Origin: Acidilobaceae archaeon
GTDB taxonomy: Archaea; Thermoproteota; Thermoprotei_A; Sulfolobales; Acidilobaceae
Direction of reading: 5' to 3'
Length of the DNA: 5,651 bases
NCBI GenBank assembly: GCA_027013765.1
Contig: JALWGG010000022.1
Coordinates: 1 to 5,651, forward strand
A model generated the notes under the pieces. It was not told the DNA's origin. It did no database searches and saw only the letters and a program-made list of their open reading frames with translations. Within the stretch, counting starts at the first letter, position 1. Each line of letters begins with the position of its first letter. Shown one piece after another: positions 5,574-5,651 of the stretch. The translations under genes were made by a program, and so were the position numbers.

Positions 5574-5651
5574 CGCATATACAGTCTCCCAGCTCTCCCC
5601 CTAAACCTTTTCTCTTCAACTCTATGAACCTGTCTAGGAGGAGTTTATGGG
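5566..5651 (-). CDS. C-terminal tail of an unidentified gene overlapping the tyrS start
   Basis: On the minus strand one frame is open from the window edge (codons from 5649) to TAG at 5568-5566, giving 27 residues; the other two frames stop at once or within six codons. The peptide opens HKLLLDRFIELKRKGLGG, a plausible amphipathic helix with basic residues, and ends in DCICGA, which has two cysteines. It overlaps the tyrS GTG by 8 bp, a typical arrangement for translationally coupled archaeal genes, which is the main reason to regard it as real. I do not recognise the family; too little is visible to suggest a function. An open frame of this length also occurs by chance fairly often. Confidence 0.5.
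   Translation of the reverse strand, partial: HKLLLDRFIELKRKGLGGELGDCICGA

Noticed and set aside
1..5651. CRISPR array, insertion sequence, toxin-antitoxin or defence cluster
   Set aside because: No regularly spaced repeats, transposase, terminal inverted repeats or unexplained coding frames were found. Nearly all sequence outside 455-787 and 4367-4481 is core genes.

Overview
The window looks like chromosomal core-genome DNA from a hyperthermophilic crenarchaeon (Thermoproteota), most likely of the Desulfurococcales and related to Aeropyrum, Pyrodictium or Hyperthermus. The reasons are the gene content (phosphomevalonate dehydratase, a stand-alone archaeal B-family polymerase, archaeal DnaG, archaeal-type TyrRS), the heavy use of AGG and ATA codons, the TTG and GTG starts, and the GGTG or GAGG-type ribosome binding sites. 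The genus is inference. As I recall, Aeropyrum pernix has its phosphomevalonate dehydratase genes and its second B-family polymerase close together, which would fit, but this needs a lookup.

Layout. Plus strand, 1-454: the last codons of a gene that is probably the large (aconitase X catalytic) subunit of phosphomevalonate dehydratase, then 2 bp later the complete small subunit (DUF126 swivel domain). Together they make the dehydratase step of the archaeal mevalonate pathway to isoprenoid lipids. 455-787 is a 333-bp gene-free stretch. It contains a 12-position inverted pairing with one mismatch (479-490 with 694-705) that encloses several small hairpins, and then an A+T-rich segment with a probable promoter. 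Plus strand, 788-3172: a complete family B DNA polymerase with intact exonuclease and polymerase motifs and a C-terminal PCNA-binding peptide.

Minus strand, 5651-3164: a cluster read leftwards. It consists of the tail of an unidentified gene, tyrosyl-tRNA synthetase (overlapping that tail by 8 bp), a 115-bp gap with two nested inverted repeats, and archaeal DnaG. DnaG converges on the polymerase, and the two coding regions overlap tail to tail by 9 bp.

The genes cover three core functions: isoprenoid synthesis, DNA replication with RNA turnover, and tRNA charging. I see no mobile element, CRISPR array, defence cluster or clearly foreign segment. The most open questions are the possible structured RNA in 455-787, the inverted repeats in front of dnaG, and the identity of the gene entering from the right edge. 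I do not see a new multi-gene system here.
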